Of a stretch of DNA of 64,000 nt, positions 25,254 through 36,426 are shown in pieces. The number at the start of each line of letters is the position of its first letter. Position 1 is the stretch's first letter. Location of the stretch: contig NZ_CP082918.1 in the NCBI RefSeq assembly GCF_019931755.1, positions 3,576,001 through 3,640,000 on the forward strand, given 5' to 3'. Below the pieces are notes generated by a model that did not search any database, was not told the DNA's origin, and was given only the letters and a program-made list of their open reading frames with translations. The position numbers were made by a program, and so were the translations under genes. Origin of the DNA: Sutcliffiella horikoshii (GTDB lineage Bacteria > Bacillota > Bacilli > Bacillales > Bacillaceae_I).

Positions 25254-25420
25254 TCCTCAAACTCATAAGAAGGATTATTCATATCAATGGTGAGGATAAT
25301 ATCCTTTAACGTTTCTTCTACTTCACCTGATGCCACATCTTTTGTTTTCATAGTCGTATGCAGGTCTACAAGCTCACTCTGGATATGTCGGATAAGGTGT
25401 ACCAAGTGTAGGTTACTCAT
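25250..25420 (-). CDS. Hypothetical phage protein, 56 aa
   Basis: ATG 25420 behind AGGAGGCCCACC. 56 residues, acidic, helical (LHLVHLIRHIQSELVDLHTT, ETLKDIILTIDM). Overlaps the previous gene as CTATGA. No family recognised. Confidence 0.6.
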   Translation of the reverse strand: MSNLHLVHLIRHIQSELVDLHTTMKTKDVASGEVEETLKDIILTIDMNNPSYEFED

Positions 25421-25593
25421 AGGTGGGCCTCCTGGTACTTCCTGATCTCTTCGTGCATCATTTTTTTGTACGCCATTAAGCGATAACTGCGGTACATAAA
25501 TGACCGAGGCTGCTTCTTAGCTGGATGAATAGCTGCTCTTTGCGCAACTTTGCGAGTGTAATACTCAATACGGTGTGTTATGTGCTTTGACAC
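25417..25593 (-). CDS. Hypothetical phage protein, 58 aa
   Basis: GTG 25593 behind AAGGAGG opens a very basic 58-residue frame (HITHRIEYYTRKVAQRAAIH, SYRLMAYKKMMHEE). Likely nucleic acid binding by charge only. Overlaps its neighbour by 4 nt on the downstream side. Confidence 0.6.
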   Translation of the reverse strand: MSKHITHRIEYYTRKVAQRAAIHPAKKQPRSFMYRSYRLMAYKKMMHEEIRKYQEAHL

Positions 25594-25937
25594 GAGGCAA
25601 CCTCCTTTTTCATCTCAAATGGCATGTCGTAGAATAACCGAACATCCTGAGTGGCTAAGCAATCTTCTTGGATGTGCCCAGTAATAAATCGATACTCCAA
25701 AACTGTTATTGCGCCGATACCAGAAAAAATAACTTTAATTCCATCGCGCACATCTTTTATTAGAAATCTGTCATCTTCTAGTGAGTAGAATTTAAGAATA
25801 TGTTTTACTTTCTCTACAAACTCACCCGACGTTTTCTCCTGCAGCTCTTCAAAATCGATTTTGTTTTGAATCATTGCTTGCCCCTCCTTGTGTTCTCCAA
25901 CCTCTAAGAGAACAAAATTCTTTACATCGAACTTCAC
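25578..25937 (-). CDS. Hypothetical phage protein
   Basis: 119 residues from GTG 25937 (AAGGAGGGG upstream, overlapping the previous stop). A second strong site (AAGGAGGGG) precedes ATG 25874 in the same frame, so a shorter product MIQNKIDFEELQEK may also be made. No family recognised. Confidence 0.6.
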   Translation of the reverse strand: MKFDVKNFVLLEVGEHKEGQAMIQNKIDFEELQEKTSGEFVEKVKHILKFYSLEDDRFLIKDVRDGIKVIFSGIGAITVLEYRFITGHIQEDCLATQDVRLFYDMPFEMKKEVASCQST

Positions 25938-26125
25938 GCGCTCCCCTCCTTCTCCACATATGGATATTTCTCATGAAAAAACTTGATTGGCACCTTTCCT
26001 CTTTCAATCCAGTAACCCCTGGATGACAATTCTTCATTTAGCGACTGGATCCGCAGTTGAGCAGTTCGGAGGGTGTTAAGTCCCAACATATCTTTAACCT
26101 CTTTCGACGTGTAGAAGTGTTTCAC
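25934..26125 (-). CDS. Small DNA-binding protein, excisionase/MerR-like helix-turn-helix
   Basis: 63 residues from GTG 26125, 7 nt after GGAGG; ATG 26143 would place the site inside the gene. HFYTSKEVKDMLGLNTLRTA looks like the winged HTH of excisionase and AlpA-type proteins. As an early gene next to cro it could direct excision or regulation; the exact role is inferred. Confidence 0.55.
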   Translation of the reverse strand: MKHFYTSKEVKDMLGLNTLRTAQLRIQSLNEELSSRGYWIERGKVPIKFFHEKYPYVEKEGSA

Positions 26126-26179
26126 CAAAGAGCCTCCTTTCATGAAATTTGTAATGTTGGTAAATGCTACTTTTGTACA

Positions 26180-26422
26180 TTAAATTATTTGGTTCTGCTT
26201 TTGTTCGACATGTACGACATCACTTGCAAAAAAAATATCACGTGGGTCTTTGTCAAAGAAATTTGCAATTCTTAACATTAATTCTGCAGTAGTATTTCCA
26301 CCGTTCTCAATCGATACAATTGTTTGTCTAGAAACATTCAAGGCTTCGGCTAACTGTTGTTGTGTAAGGTCAAACCCCTCGCTTTTTCTAAGGTATTTGA
26401 TTCTATTTTTCAAATTATTCAC
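26180..26422 (-). CDS. Cro-like helix-turn-helix repressor
   Basis: 80 residues. Classic HTH_3 fold: RIKYLRKSEGFDLTQQQLAE, then NVSRQTIVSIENG. First gene of the lytic transcript, divergent from the CI-like repressor, in the place of Cro. SD GAGAGGTGAATA. An operator-like sequence lies within its 3' end. Confidence 0.85.
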   Translation of the reverse strand: MNNLKNRIKYLRKSEGFDLTQQQLAEALNVSRQTIVSIENGGNTTAELMLRIANFFDKDPRDIFFASDVVHVEQKQNQII

Positions 26423-26432
26423 CTCTCAGTAT

Positions 26433-26485
26433 TGTCGTACATGTCTTACAATTACAAGTGTACGACATGTCTGAATTTTTGTCAA
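26433..26485 (-). promoter_or_regulatory. Lytic promoter overlapped by repressor operators
   Basis: On the minus strand TTGACA (26485-26480), 17-nt spacer and TACACT (26462-26457) form a strong promoter for cro. Operators TGTCGTACATGTC (26433) and TGTACGACATGTC (26460) overlap it; GTCGTACA and TGTACGAC are inverted repeats. A further GACATGT copy lies at 26208 in cro. Confidence 0.7.
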
Positions 26486-26525
26486 CTATGTTTTACGATT
26501 CTTTTTCGCATATTGCTTAATTAAT

Positions 26526-26553
26526 TGTAATCTTTGTTTTACAATATGTAGTA
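26526..26553 (+). promoter_or_regulatory. Probable repressor promoter
   Basis: TTGTAA near 26526 and TAGTAT about 18 nt downstream could drive the CI-like gene starting at 26580. The region holds related TTTTACAA repeats. Assignment is tentative. Confidence 0.4.
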
Positions 26554-26579
26554 TAGAGTTTACAAGGGGAATTCAAATT

Positions 26580-26957
26580 ATGAATGAACTAGGAAATTTA
26601 CTAAGAAATTTAAGGGGAAAAGAATCACTTAGATCCGTCGGTGAACGAACAGGCCTGAGTCATTCCTATATATCTGATATAGAAAATGGTTATAGAAGAG
26701 GAACAAAAAAACCTATTCATCCTTCTGCAGATACCCTACAACGTTTGGCTAAAGCTTATAAATATCCTGTTAATCGTTTACTTCAGGTAGCAGGATATAT
26801 GGAAATGGAAAACGAGGACCTTAAACCAGAATCCGAAAACGAATCCTTATTCTTTTTTGACAAGGAAGATATAACACCAGAGGAAATGGAAGAGCTGAAG
26901 AAGTATCTGGAGTTCATGAGGATGAAGGCAAAGCAGGAGAATGAGAAAAAAGATTAA
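26580..26957 (+). CDS. CI-like lysogeny repressor (ImmR type)
   Basis: 125 residues. HTH: LGNLLRNLRGKESLRSVGER, then GLSHSYISDIENGYRRG. A short acidic C-terminal part (EDITPEEMEELKKYLEF) replaces the LexA-like protease domain of lambda CI. Such repressors are cleaved by an ImmA partner, and one is encoded at 28.7 kb. Promoter is divergent from cro. Confidence 0.8.
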   Translation: MNELGNLLRNLRGKESLRSVGERTGLSHSYISDIENGYRRGTKKPIHPSADTLQRLAKAYKYPVNRLLQVAGYMEMENEDLKPESENESLFFFDKEDITPEEMEELKKYLEFMRMKAKQENEKKD

Positions 26958-27050
26958 GTAAGTAAAATATACAATATTGGCAAAGAAGAGAATCAAAACG
27001 AAGCGAGGCGCAGCCGAAGTGTGGAGTTAGGATTTTATTTTTTCCCTTTC

Positions 27051-27075
27051 ACTTCTCAATTTGAGAAGTTTTTCT
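27051..27075 (+). terminator. Terminator after the CI-like repressor
   Basis: ACTTCTCAA and TTGAGAAGT form a near perfect 9-bp stem followed by TTTTTCT. It separates the repressor from the three-gene cassette. The 120 bp upstream of it (26958-27050) show nothing recognisable. Confidence 0.7.
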
Positions 27076-27133
27076 CAAGAAACTTTATAGACTGTGGAAT
27101 TTAATAACAACAGGAACAAATTATACATAAATG

Positions 27134-27147
27134 CTATAAGACAACGG
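27134..27147 (+). promoter_or_regulatory. Extended -10 promoter for the three-gene cassette
   Basis: TGCTATAAG near 27134 is an extended -10 with no good -35. A leader of about 65 nt follows, with SD GGAGGAA before ATG 27212. ACTCC in the leader could pair with the GGAG of the SD. Confidence 0.35.
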
Positions 27148-27211
27148 AGAAAAGACACTCCTGTTTATTGGGTGCTATTTGTGAATTAAAAATGTCTCGG
27201 AGGAAATTATT

Positions 27212-27643
27212 ATGAAACCATATGTAACTACTTTTGCTTTTTCAGACGATGTCAAAGAAATGCCTAACCAGAATGGCGGAGCAACAATGCATGTAATAAA
27301 TCCGCAAAATCTATTTCGACCACATTTCGTACCAGGTACTTATTCATTCGCAGTTACATTTGGTTTTTTAGGTGTAGATCCAGAAAGGAAGCATAAACTT
27401 AGTTTTCAATTTTTATCACCTAATTCGGCCGAAAATGCCCTTATAGATATTAGAGATGCTTAACTTCCTCCGAATCTAACTTTAGATTCACGACTTCCTA
27501 AAGAAGCAAATGGATTTATATTTAATATGGATTTTAGGAACATCGCTTTCCGAGTAGAAGGTAAATATACTGCTAAGGTATCCTTAAACGGCGAGCCTCT
27601 TGGAGAATTTCCAGTACTTGTTTATCCCCAGGAAAAAATGTAA
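27212..27643 (+). pseudogene. DUF6941-like beta-sandwich protein, interrupted by an in-frame TAA
   Basis: The frame starts at ATG 27212 behind GGAGGAA and hits TAA at 27461 after 83 codons, then continues open in the same frame to TAA 27641. The second half (GFIFNMDFRNIAFRVEGKYT, LNGEPLGEFPVLVY) is protein-like and pairs with the first (PHFVPGTYSFAVTFGF) to give one 143-residue DUF6941-like fold. So either a point mutation such as CAA to TAA broke the gene, or the stop is read through. Family function is unknown. It heads a cassette with two membrane proteins between repressor and ImmA. Confidence 0.6.
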
Positions 27644-27645
27644 AT

Positions 27646-28341
27646 ATGGGCAGCCCTACGGTTATTATTGAAAATGGAATTGTGAAAATTATCTCTCCTC
27701 ATCGTTATGAAACTGAGGAAGGGGAATGTATTGAAAAAGAAAGTAATACTTACTATAAACGAGTACTCAATAAAGTAATAAGTAATCAAGTGGCAATAAT
27801 GGTGTTTACGACGTCAGCAATATTACAACATGGGATGCTAGATACAGATTCCGTTCATCATAACATGGTGAATAATAATTCCCAAGAGTCTCCTATAAGT
27901 TATAAAGAAGAGCGAATCCCTATCAAAAACATACAACAAAACAGTAAATTGATTGCTTATAATTTTGGTACTCCTTATTCTGAAAGTCATAATATCGTAA
28001 ATGAACAATTTTCAAGTGATATTTTGGCGAAAATTGCCGTAAATAGGCTTACGGACAGTGTTCTTTCCCCTCAAATTACTGATATAATAGATACTAGTCA
28101 TATTGAGGAGAAAGAGGGTGTGTTGTCCATGGTCAATACATTAGATGAGATAGATAAGAAAATCAGGAAGACTTATAATTATAGTGCTCTATTATTATCA
28201 GGCCTTGCTGCAACATCTTTTATTTCTGTTATAGGTTTAAATTTTCTCCCGTCACCCATTGATTCAACACTCTTAGTTGCAAGTACAGCTGGCGCTCTTG
28301 GTCTTTTTATTGATAAGATTAAGCGAGTAAAAGTTACTTGA
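27646..28341 (+). CDS. Unknown protein with two C-terminal membrane helices
   Basis: 231 residues. Residues 1-160 are soluble-looking and polar (IIENGIVKIISPHRYETEEG; many Asn, Ser, His). Residues about 178-222 hold two hydrophobic helices joined by NFLPSPIDST. No family recognised. It begins 2 bp after the DUF6941-like frame and overlaps the next gene (TTGA). Placement between repressor and ImmA is a usual site for superinfection-exclusion or anti-phage genes. Confidence 0.65.
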   Translation: MGSPTVIIENGIVKIISPHRYETEEGECIEKESNTYYKRVLNKVISNQVAIMVFTTSAILQHGMLDTDSVHHNMVNNNSQESPISYKEERIPIKNIQQNSKLIAYNFGTPYSESHNIVNEQFSSDILAKIAVNRLTDSVLSPQITDIIDTSHIEEKEGVLSMVNTLDEIDKKIRKTYNYSALLLSGLAATSFISVIGLNFLPSPIDSTLLVASTAGALGLFIDKIKRVKVT

Positions 28342-28634
28342 CAGTACCTAATGAATTCAACCTAACAGAAGTTCTTAGGAGTCTGCCAGCGTCCCTAATT
28401 TTCATATTGTTAGTTGATTGGTTCTTTATGAAAGATTTAGTACAGTTGTATACTTTCCAATTAGAAGCATCTGATCCTAATGGGAACTATACTTTTATAA
28501 CAATTATCGCCATCGTTTTTGTTAACCTTGTTATTATTTCTTCCTTTGCAAGAGTAAGGTATCTCCAGGAAAAACAATTGACTTTAGCGAAAAAGGTTAA
28601 GGAAAACAGTGAAAGTATTCCTAATGAATCCTAG
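28338..28634 (+). CDS. Unknown two-span membrane protein
   Basis: 98 residues from TTG 28338, coupled to the previous stop. Two predicted spans, about residues 15-35 (SLPASLIFILLVDWFF) and 50-70 (FITIIAIVFVNLVIISSF), then a charged tail. A terminator follows. No family recognised. Confidence 0.6.
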   Translation: MTVPNEFNLTEVLRSLPASLIFILLVDWFFMKDLVQLYTFQLEASDPNGNYTFITIIAIVFVNLVIISSFARVRYLQEKQLTLAKKVKENSESIPNES

Positions 28635-28661
28635 AGCCCACTTATTGGGCTCTTTCTTTTT
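28633..28661 (+). terminator. Terminator of the three-gene cassette
   Basis: AGAGCCCA and TGGGCTCT form a perfect 8-bp stem with loop CTTAT and a T-rich tail. It shows that the cassette is its own transcript. Confidence 0.85.
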
Positions 28662-28662
28662 G

Positions 28663-28691
28663 TTGTAAACACGAACACTTGTTTGTATAAT
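28663..28691 (+). promoter_or_regulatory. Promoter for the ImmA-integrase operon
   Basis: TTGTAA (28663), 17-nt spacer, TATAAT (28686). SD AAAGGAG precedes the GTG start at 28726. Confidence 0.75.
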
Positions 28692-28725
28692 TGTATTACA
28701 ATATACAAATAAAGGAGATTTACAA

Positions 28726-29205
28726 GTGAATAGCTACTCGCCGATGCCATTGGAAATAGCAATATCGAATTTATTTAAAAGGCTACAAATATTTAAGCCG
28801 GAGCAAATTTCAGAAAAGAAGATTGCACGAGACTTAAGAATATTCCTTACAACAAAGCCGATAAGATCCGTCTGCTACGAGAACGGACGGTTCCAATCCA
28901 TAAACATTGACCAACGATTACCAGTAGAAATGCAACGTGAACAATTTTATCATGAACTATGCCATCTACTACGGCATAGCGGTTGGCAGTTGGGAATCAT
29001 GCCGAGAGATTTTCATGATCTGCAGGAATGGGATGCAAGGAATTTTGTACGGTATGCTGCCATTCCTTATCACATGCTGCAGTTTATAGACATAGATGAT
29101 CCGTATGTCGTTGATAATATGGCTAGTGTGTTCAAAGTAACTCATGAACTATGCCAAGAAAGATTGGAACAACTTCAAAGGAGGGTACACTGTGCCGGTT
29201 TATAA
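28726..29205 (+). CDS. ImmA/IrrE-family metallopeptidase
   Basis: 159 residues, GTG start. HELCH in [11 protein letters not shown] is the HExxH zinc motif and [12 protein letters not shown] carries the third ligand region. In ICEBs1 and phi105-like elements ImmA cleaves the ImmR repressor to trigger induction; here the repressor at 26.58 kb is the likely target. The gene overlaps the integrase start by 14 nt. Confidence 0.88.
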   Translation: MNSYSPMPLEIAISNLFKRLQIFKPEQISEKKIARDLRIFLTTKPIRSVCYENGRFQSINIDQRLPVEMQREQFYHELCHLLRHSGWQLGIMPRDFHDLQEWDARNFVRYAAIPYHMLQFIDIDDPYVVDNMASVFKVTHELCQERLEQLQRRVHCAGL

Positions 29206-30268
29206 AGATAAAGAAAGAGACACCTGGTACTACAAGACGAGATATAAAGATATGTACGGAAAAAGTAAGCAAAAATTAAAAAGAGGATTTAGAAAGAGAA
29301 GAGAGGCGGTTCTTGCCGAAGCTGATTTTTTGGCGAGCATACAAGATGCCTTTTCGGATAATGTTACGCTGGATGAAGTATTTGAGCATAACATCAGTTA
29401 CAAAAGCTATAAAGACAAAACGATTCGTAGACGCACCCACGAATACAACCGGCATATCAAGCCGAGGTTCGGCCATCTTAAATTAAAAGACATTACTACT
29501 CAACAAGTATTGGAATTCCAACGATATCTTTCAGATGAGTTAAAATCATTGGAAAGTGCAAGGACCATATTTGCCAATTTTAAAGTCCTAATTAATCATG
29601 CGAAGAAGTTCTTCAATTTGCGTCGGGATCCCACGCTCCAAGTTCCAGCAATGCCTCGTGGAAAAAAGAAAGTAGATTTTATTAAACGTGAAGAGTTTGA
29701 TGTTCGTGTTGAGGCTATTGATATGCACTACTACAAAGAAATGACAATCCTCATGTTTTATACTGGGCTTCGGATTGGAGAAGCAATGGCCATAAAGTGG
29801 GTGGACGTAAACTTAGATAATAGAGAAATTGACATTAATAAAGCCTGGAGTTTAAATGAAAAGAAAGAAGGATCTGTGAAAACAGCAGCTAGCGAAGCAG
29901 TTATCCCCATCCCTAGAGTGGTTGTGGATATGTTGACAACTATAAAAAAAGAATCCTCTGAAAAAATTTATGGATTCAATGAGAATTACTATGTGTTTGG
30001 CGGTATGAAACCATACCATTACAATCACTATCACAAAAAATATAAAGATGTTTTCCCAGATCTTCGGATCCATTCTCTCAGGCACAGTTTTGCAGCGTAT
30101 CTAATCAATAAAGGAGTGGATATCTACCTGGTGAAGGAGCTCATGCGTCATGAGAATATAAAAGAAACAGCCGACACTTACGGCCACTTATATGTGGAAC
30201 GTAAGCATTCGGCTATGAGTGTTTTTGATGAAATTTTAGAGGGAAATGGTATCATTCCAGTATCATAA
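29192..30268 (+). CDS. int: Phage integrase, tyrosine recombinase
   Basis: About 358 residues from GTG 29192, which follows AGGAGGG. N-terminal arm-binding fold ([18 protein letters not shown]), SAM-like core-binding domain, then the catalytic domain with Arg in [15 protein letters not shown] box, His in [10 protein letters not shown] and Tyr in TYGHLY. It would integrate the prophage. Its stop is 43 bp from the sufB stop, with the genes facing each other. Confidence 0.92.
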   Translation: MPVYKDKERDTWYYKTRYKDMYGKSKQKLKRGFRKRREAVLAEADFLASIQDAFSDNVTLDEVFEHNISYKSYKDKTIRRRTHEYNRHIKPRFGHLKLKDITTQQVLEFQRYLSDELKSLESARTIFANFKVLINHAKKFFNLRRDPTLQVPAMPRGKKKVDFIKREEFDVRVEAIDMHYYKEMTILMFYTGLRIGEAMAIKWVDVNLDNREIDINKAWSLNEKKEGSVKTAASEAVIPIPRVVVDMLTTIKKESSEKIYGFNENYYVFGGMKPYHYNHYHKKYKDVFPDLRIHSLRHSFAAYLINKGVDIYLVKELMRHENIKETADTYGHLYVERKHSAMSVFDEILEGNGIIPVS

Positions 30269-30330
30269 GATGATACCACCACTCAAAAACATTGTTATAT
30301 TAAGGTTTAAATTATCCTATAGAACCTTCC
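30269..30330. other. Probable prophage-chromosome junction (att) at the sufB 3' end
   Basis: Phage genes end at 30268 and the host sufB stop is at 30312. The left end of the prophage is outside the window, so the duplicated core cannot be identified here. GGTATCAT/ATGATACC (30248-30277) is an inverted repeat at the integrase end. Confidence 0.5.
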
Positions 30331-31709
30331 ATCTCAAACTTGATCAGACGGTTCATTTCTACTGCGTATTCCATTGGTAGTTCTTTTGTGAATGGCTCGA
30401 TGAAGCCCATTACGATCATTTCTGTTGCTTCTTCTTCAGAAAGGCCACGGCTCATTAGATAGAACAGTTGCTCTTCGGATACTTTGGATACCTTCGCTTC
30501 GTGCTCAAGAGAAACATTGTCGTTAAACACTTCGTTATAAGGGATCGTATCAGAAGTAGACTGGTTATCCATGATTAGCGTGTCACACTCGATGTTAGAG
30601 CGTGCGCCGGAAGCTTTTTTACCAAAGTGTACGATTCCACGGTATGTTACTTTACCACCTTGCTTGGAGATGGATTTAGAAACGATTGTGGAAGACGTGT
30701 TTGGTGCAAGGTGGATCATTTTCGCACCTGCATCTTGGTGTTGGCCTTTACCAGCTAATGCGATGGAAAGAGTCATACCACGAGCGCCTTCACCTTTAAG
30801 GATAACCGCTGGGTATTTCATCGTTAATTTGGAACCGATGTTACCATCAATCCATTCCATTGTTGCATTAGCTTCACACACTGCACGCTTCGTAACTAGG
30901 TTGTATACATTGTTCGCCCAGTTTTGAATCGTCGTGTAACGGCAGTAAGCATCTTTCTTGATGATGATTTCTACTACCGCACTGTGAAGGGAGTTTGTTG
31001 TGTAAACAGGTGCTGTACAGCCTTCTACATAGTGTACGTGTGCGCCTTCGTCTACGATGATAAGCGTACGCTCGAATTGACCCATGTTCTCAGAGTTGAT
31101 TCGGAAGTATGCTTGTAGTGGAGTTTCCACTTTCACACCTTTTGGTACATAGATGAAAGATCCACCAGACCATACTGCAGAGTTCAGTGCAGAGAACTTA
31201 TTGTCTGTCGGCGGGATTACCTTCGCGAAGTGCTCACGGAAGATGTCTTCATTTTCTTTTAACGCGGTGTCTGTGTCTTTAAACACTACACCAAGATCTT
31301 CTAAGTCTTCTTGCATGTTGTGGTATACAACCTCAGATTCATACTGAGCAGATACACCTGCAAGATACTTTTGTTCTGCTTCAGGGATACCTAATTTGTC
31401 AAACGTCTGCTTGATCTCTTCAGGTACTTCATCCCAAGAACGCTCAGACTTCTCAGACGGTTTTACGTAATACGTAATTTCATCAAAGTTCAAGCTGTTC
31501 AAATCGCCGCCCCATTGTGGCATTGGCATGTTATAGAAATGTTCTAATGATTTAAGACGGAAATCCAACATCCATTGAGGCTCTTCCTTCATACGAGAGA
31601 TTTCTTCAACGATCTCTTTCGTAAGACCACGGCCGGAACGGAAAATGGAAACGTCTTTGTCCTTAAAACCATACTTGTAATCGCCGATTTCAGGCATTTT
31701 TTTCGCCAT
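30312..31709 (-). CDS. sufB: Fe-S cluster scaffold protein SufB
   Basis: 465 residues from ATG 31709 (GGAGG 7 nt upstream). Large conserved beta-helix with [39 protein letters not shown] and [15 protein letters not shown]. Forms the SufBCD complex that builds Fe-S clusters using sulfur from SufS and SufU. Last gene of sufCDSUB. Its 3' end borders a prophage. Confidence 0.95.
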   Translation of the reverse strand: MAKKMPEIGDYKYGFKDKDVSIFRSGRGLTKEIVEEISRMKEEPQWMLDFRLKSLEHFYNMPMPQWGGDLNSLNFDEITYYVKPSEKSERSWDEVPEEIKQTFDKLGIPEAEQKYLAGVSAQYESEVVYHNMQEDLEDLGVVFKDTDTALKENEDIFREHFAKVIPPTDNKFSALNSAVWSGGSFIYVPKGVKVETPLQAYFRINSENMGQFERTLIIVDEGAHVHYVEGCTAPVYTTNSLHSAVVEIIIKKDAYCRYTTIQNWANNVYNLVTKRAVCEANATMEWIDGNIGSKLTMKYPAVILKGEGARGMTLSIALAGKGQHQDAGAKMIHLAPNTSSTIVSKSISKQGGKVTYRGIVHFGKKASGARSNIECDTLIMDNQSTSDTIPYNEVFNDNVSLEHEAKVSKVSEEQLFYLMSRGLSEEEATEMIVMGFIEPFTKELPMEYAVEMNRLIKFEMEGSIG

Positions 31710-31784
31710 TTTATTCCCTCCATTCAAGAGGTGAGCAACAGTGAGGCAAATAATGCCGCACTATCACTCCCTATCTTGCCTTGC

Positions 31785-34721
<2,937 letters not shown>

Positions 34722-34736
34722 GATAATCCTCCTTGC

Positions 34737-35519
34737 TTACGCTTCTTGACCGACTGTTTCGTCTTCGATACCTAGTTCTTGCTTAATCCAATCGTAACCT
34801 TCTGCCTCTAAACGTTGCGCTAATTCCTTACCACCGGACTTCACGATACGTCCTTGCATCATTACGTGAACGTGGTCAGGAGTGATGTAGTTCAATAAAC
34901 GTTGGTAGTGAGTGATGATAAGGCAACCGAAGTCGTCTCCGCGCATTTCGTTGATTCCTTTAGAAACAACTTTCAATGCATCGATATCAAGACCAGAGTC
35001 AATCTCATCAAGAATAGCGATCTTAGGCTCGATCATCATCAATTGAAGAATTTCGTTACGTTTCTTTTCCCCACCAGAGAAACCTTCGTTCAGGTAACGC
35101 TGTGCCATTGCTTGATCCATTTCCAAAAAGTCCATGTTCTTATCCATTTTACGGATAAATTTCATTAGGGAAATCTCATCGCCCTCTTCACGGCGAGCGT
35201 TGATAGCAGAACGCAAGAAGTCCGCGTTTGTTACACCGCTGATCTCACTTGGGTATTGCATGGCAAGGAATAAGCCAACTTGCGCGCGCTCATCCACTTC
35301 CATTTCAAGAACATCTTCACCATCAAATGTGATGCTTCCGCTTGTTACTTCATATTTCGGGTGTCCCATGATTGCAGAAGAAAGCGTAGACTTTCCTGTT
35401 CCGTTAGGACCCATGATTGCGTGAATCTCTCCGCCTTTTACTTCAAGATTTACACCCTTTAAAATCTCTTTATCATTAATGGATACATGTAAATCTTTAA
35501 TCGTTAACGTTGAACCCAT
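34737..35519 (-). CDS. sufC: Fe-S assembly ATPase SufC
   Basis: 260 residues from ATG 35519, behind GGAGGTTAC; a 14-residue longer frame is not supported. Walker A GPNGTGKST, signature FSGGEKKR, Walker B IAILDEID. ABC-type ATPase of the SufBCD complex. First gene of the operon. Confidence 0.95.
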   Translation of the reverse strand: MGSTLTIKDLHVSINDKEILKGVNLEVKGGEIHAIMGPNGTGKSTLSSAIMGHPKYEVTSGSITFDGEDVLEMEVDERAQVGLFLAMQYPSEISGVTNADFLRSAINARREEGDEISLMKFIRKMDKNMDFLEMDQAMAQRYLNEGFSGGEKKRNEILQLMMIEPKIAILDEIDSGLDIDALKVVSKGINEMRGDDFGCLIITHYQRLLNYITPDHVHVMMQGRIVKSGGKELAQRLEAEGYDWIKQELGIEDETVGQEA

Positions 35520-35655
35520 AACTGTAACCTCCAATGTTCTTGTGTTCCTATATGAAAACACATTCTTGTTTTAATTCTCATTTTATTCTCATTACAATCT
35601 TATAACAAATAGAAAGTGATAGCAACCTTTTCCGCCTTGTGTATGATACCCTCAA

Positions 35656-35685
35656 ATTATAACGAATATATGGGGGGAAAGTCGA
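35656..35685 (-). promoter_or_regulatory. suf operon promoter
   Basis: On the minus strand TCGACT (35685), 18-nt spacer, TATAAT (35661). The leader is about 130 nt and contains two direct copies of ATGAGAAT at 35573-35593, which resemble Fur or other metal-regulator half sites. Confidence 0.5.
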
Positions 35686-35715
35686 ATTTTCGCGGATATT
35701 TTATTTAATTGGTAC

Positions 35716-35849
35716 TCCCGGTTAATTTCCGTTCCAGTTATTCGCTTTCCACGGGGCGGTGCTTGAGCCTCCTCACTTCGTTGCGGGGTCTCAAGTCTAC
35801 CGCTACCTCCCGCTGGAGTCTCATAACTTGCACTACAATTAACCGGGGG
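35716..35849. repeat. Hairpin repeat element, copy 1
   Basis: 134-bp imperfect palindrome closed by CCCGGTTAATT and AATTAACCGGG. Inner arms CCACGGGG/CCCGCTGG and TTGAG/CTCAA. Related copies at 42.7, 42.9, 47.8 and 49.2 kb. Any open frame here is a by-product of the repeat. Confidence 0.75.
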
Positions 35850-35864
35850 AACTTTATAAACAAC

Positions 35865-35920
35865 AAAAAGGGTCTGCGTTATTCTCATTTGTTGGAGAAT
35901 AACACGAACCCTTTTCTTTT
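35865..35920. terminator. Strong two-way terminator
   Basis: AAAAGGGT, GTTATTCTC and their complements pair over about 20 bp (one short mismatch) with T-rich tail on the right and A-rich on the left. It directly follows a small minus-strand frame. Confidence 0.7.
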
Positions 35921-35967
35921 TCTTCTATATTATATGGTCAACCTGTCAGCTTGCTGCTGCCCAGGTT

Positions 35968-36120
35968 TTATGGGCGGAAATTACGGTCTACTTCTTCAAC
36001 AATCTCCAAGCTTCTTTGGTAATCCTTTTCTCGTTTCTGCTCCACTTCTAAAAGTTTTGAGAGCTTATTTGAGTACTCCTCATAACCAAAACCATAAGCT
36101 TGATACATTGCCTTCTCCAT
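35968..36120 (-). CDS. Small hypothetical host protein, 50 aa
   Basis: ATG 36120 opens 50 codons (EKAMYQAYGFGYEEY, ending EEVDRNFRP), mostly a charged helix. The frame is open about 15 codons further upstream without a normal start. The strong terminator just downstream favours a real gene. No family recognised. Confidence 0.4.
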   Translation of the reverse strand: MEKAMYQAYGFGYEEYSNKLSKLLEVEQKREKDYQRSLEIVEEVDRNFRP

Positions 36121-36385
36121 TTCACCTGTGTACTTTACGTGTACCTGATGGATAATAAACCATTCCCTTCCTATTTATAAGTGTTAAATTTTCGTACCAG
36201 TTTTTTTGATACCCTTAAAGTATTTGTATTAAACACCTTATTAATCATAACAGGGGTGGTTAATTTATCCAAACGAAGTATGGAGCGATTACTGGGGATA
36301 TTAGAGGGTGTGGAGGAATGAGGGGAGGTGGTTGATAGGAGGCTTAGAATTTCTCTTGAATGCTAGGGCGTTCTGGTTGTCCCAA
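36121..36385. other. Intergenic stretch with nothing recognised
   Basis: About 265 bp between the small frame and the terminator of the yurZ-like gene. Short AT-rich frames only; no repeat, RNA or clear promoter was seen. Confidence 0.6.
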
Positions 36386-36420
36386 TAATAAAAAAGCCCA
36401 ACCCCAAAAGGTCAGACTCC
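36386..36420 (-). terminator. Terminator of the yurZ-like gene
   Basis: On the minus strand AGTCTGACC pairs with GGTTGGGCT (some G-U pairs) and is followed by TTTTTT. Confidence 0.65.
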
Positions 36421-36426
36421 AAAAAA

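Noticed and set aside
29276..29476. Minus-strand frame inside the integrase
   Set aside because: Shadow of the integrase gene without start signals.
35652..35888. 78-aa minus-strand frame (YETPAGGSGRLE, EAQAPPRGKR)
   Set aside because: It lies across hairpin repeat copy 1; the peptide is the known look of repeat-derived translation and has no ribosome site.
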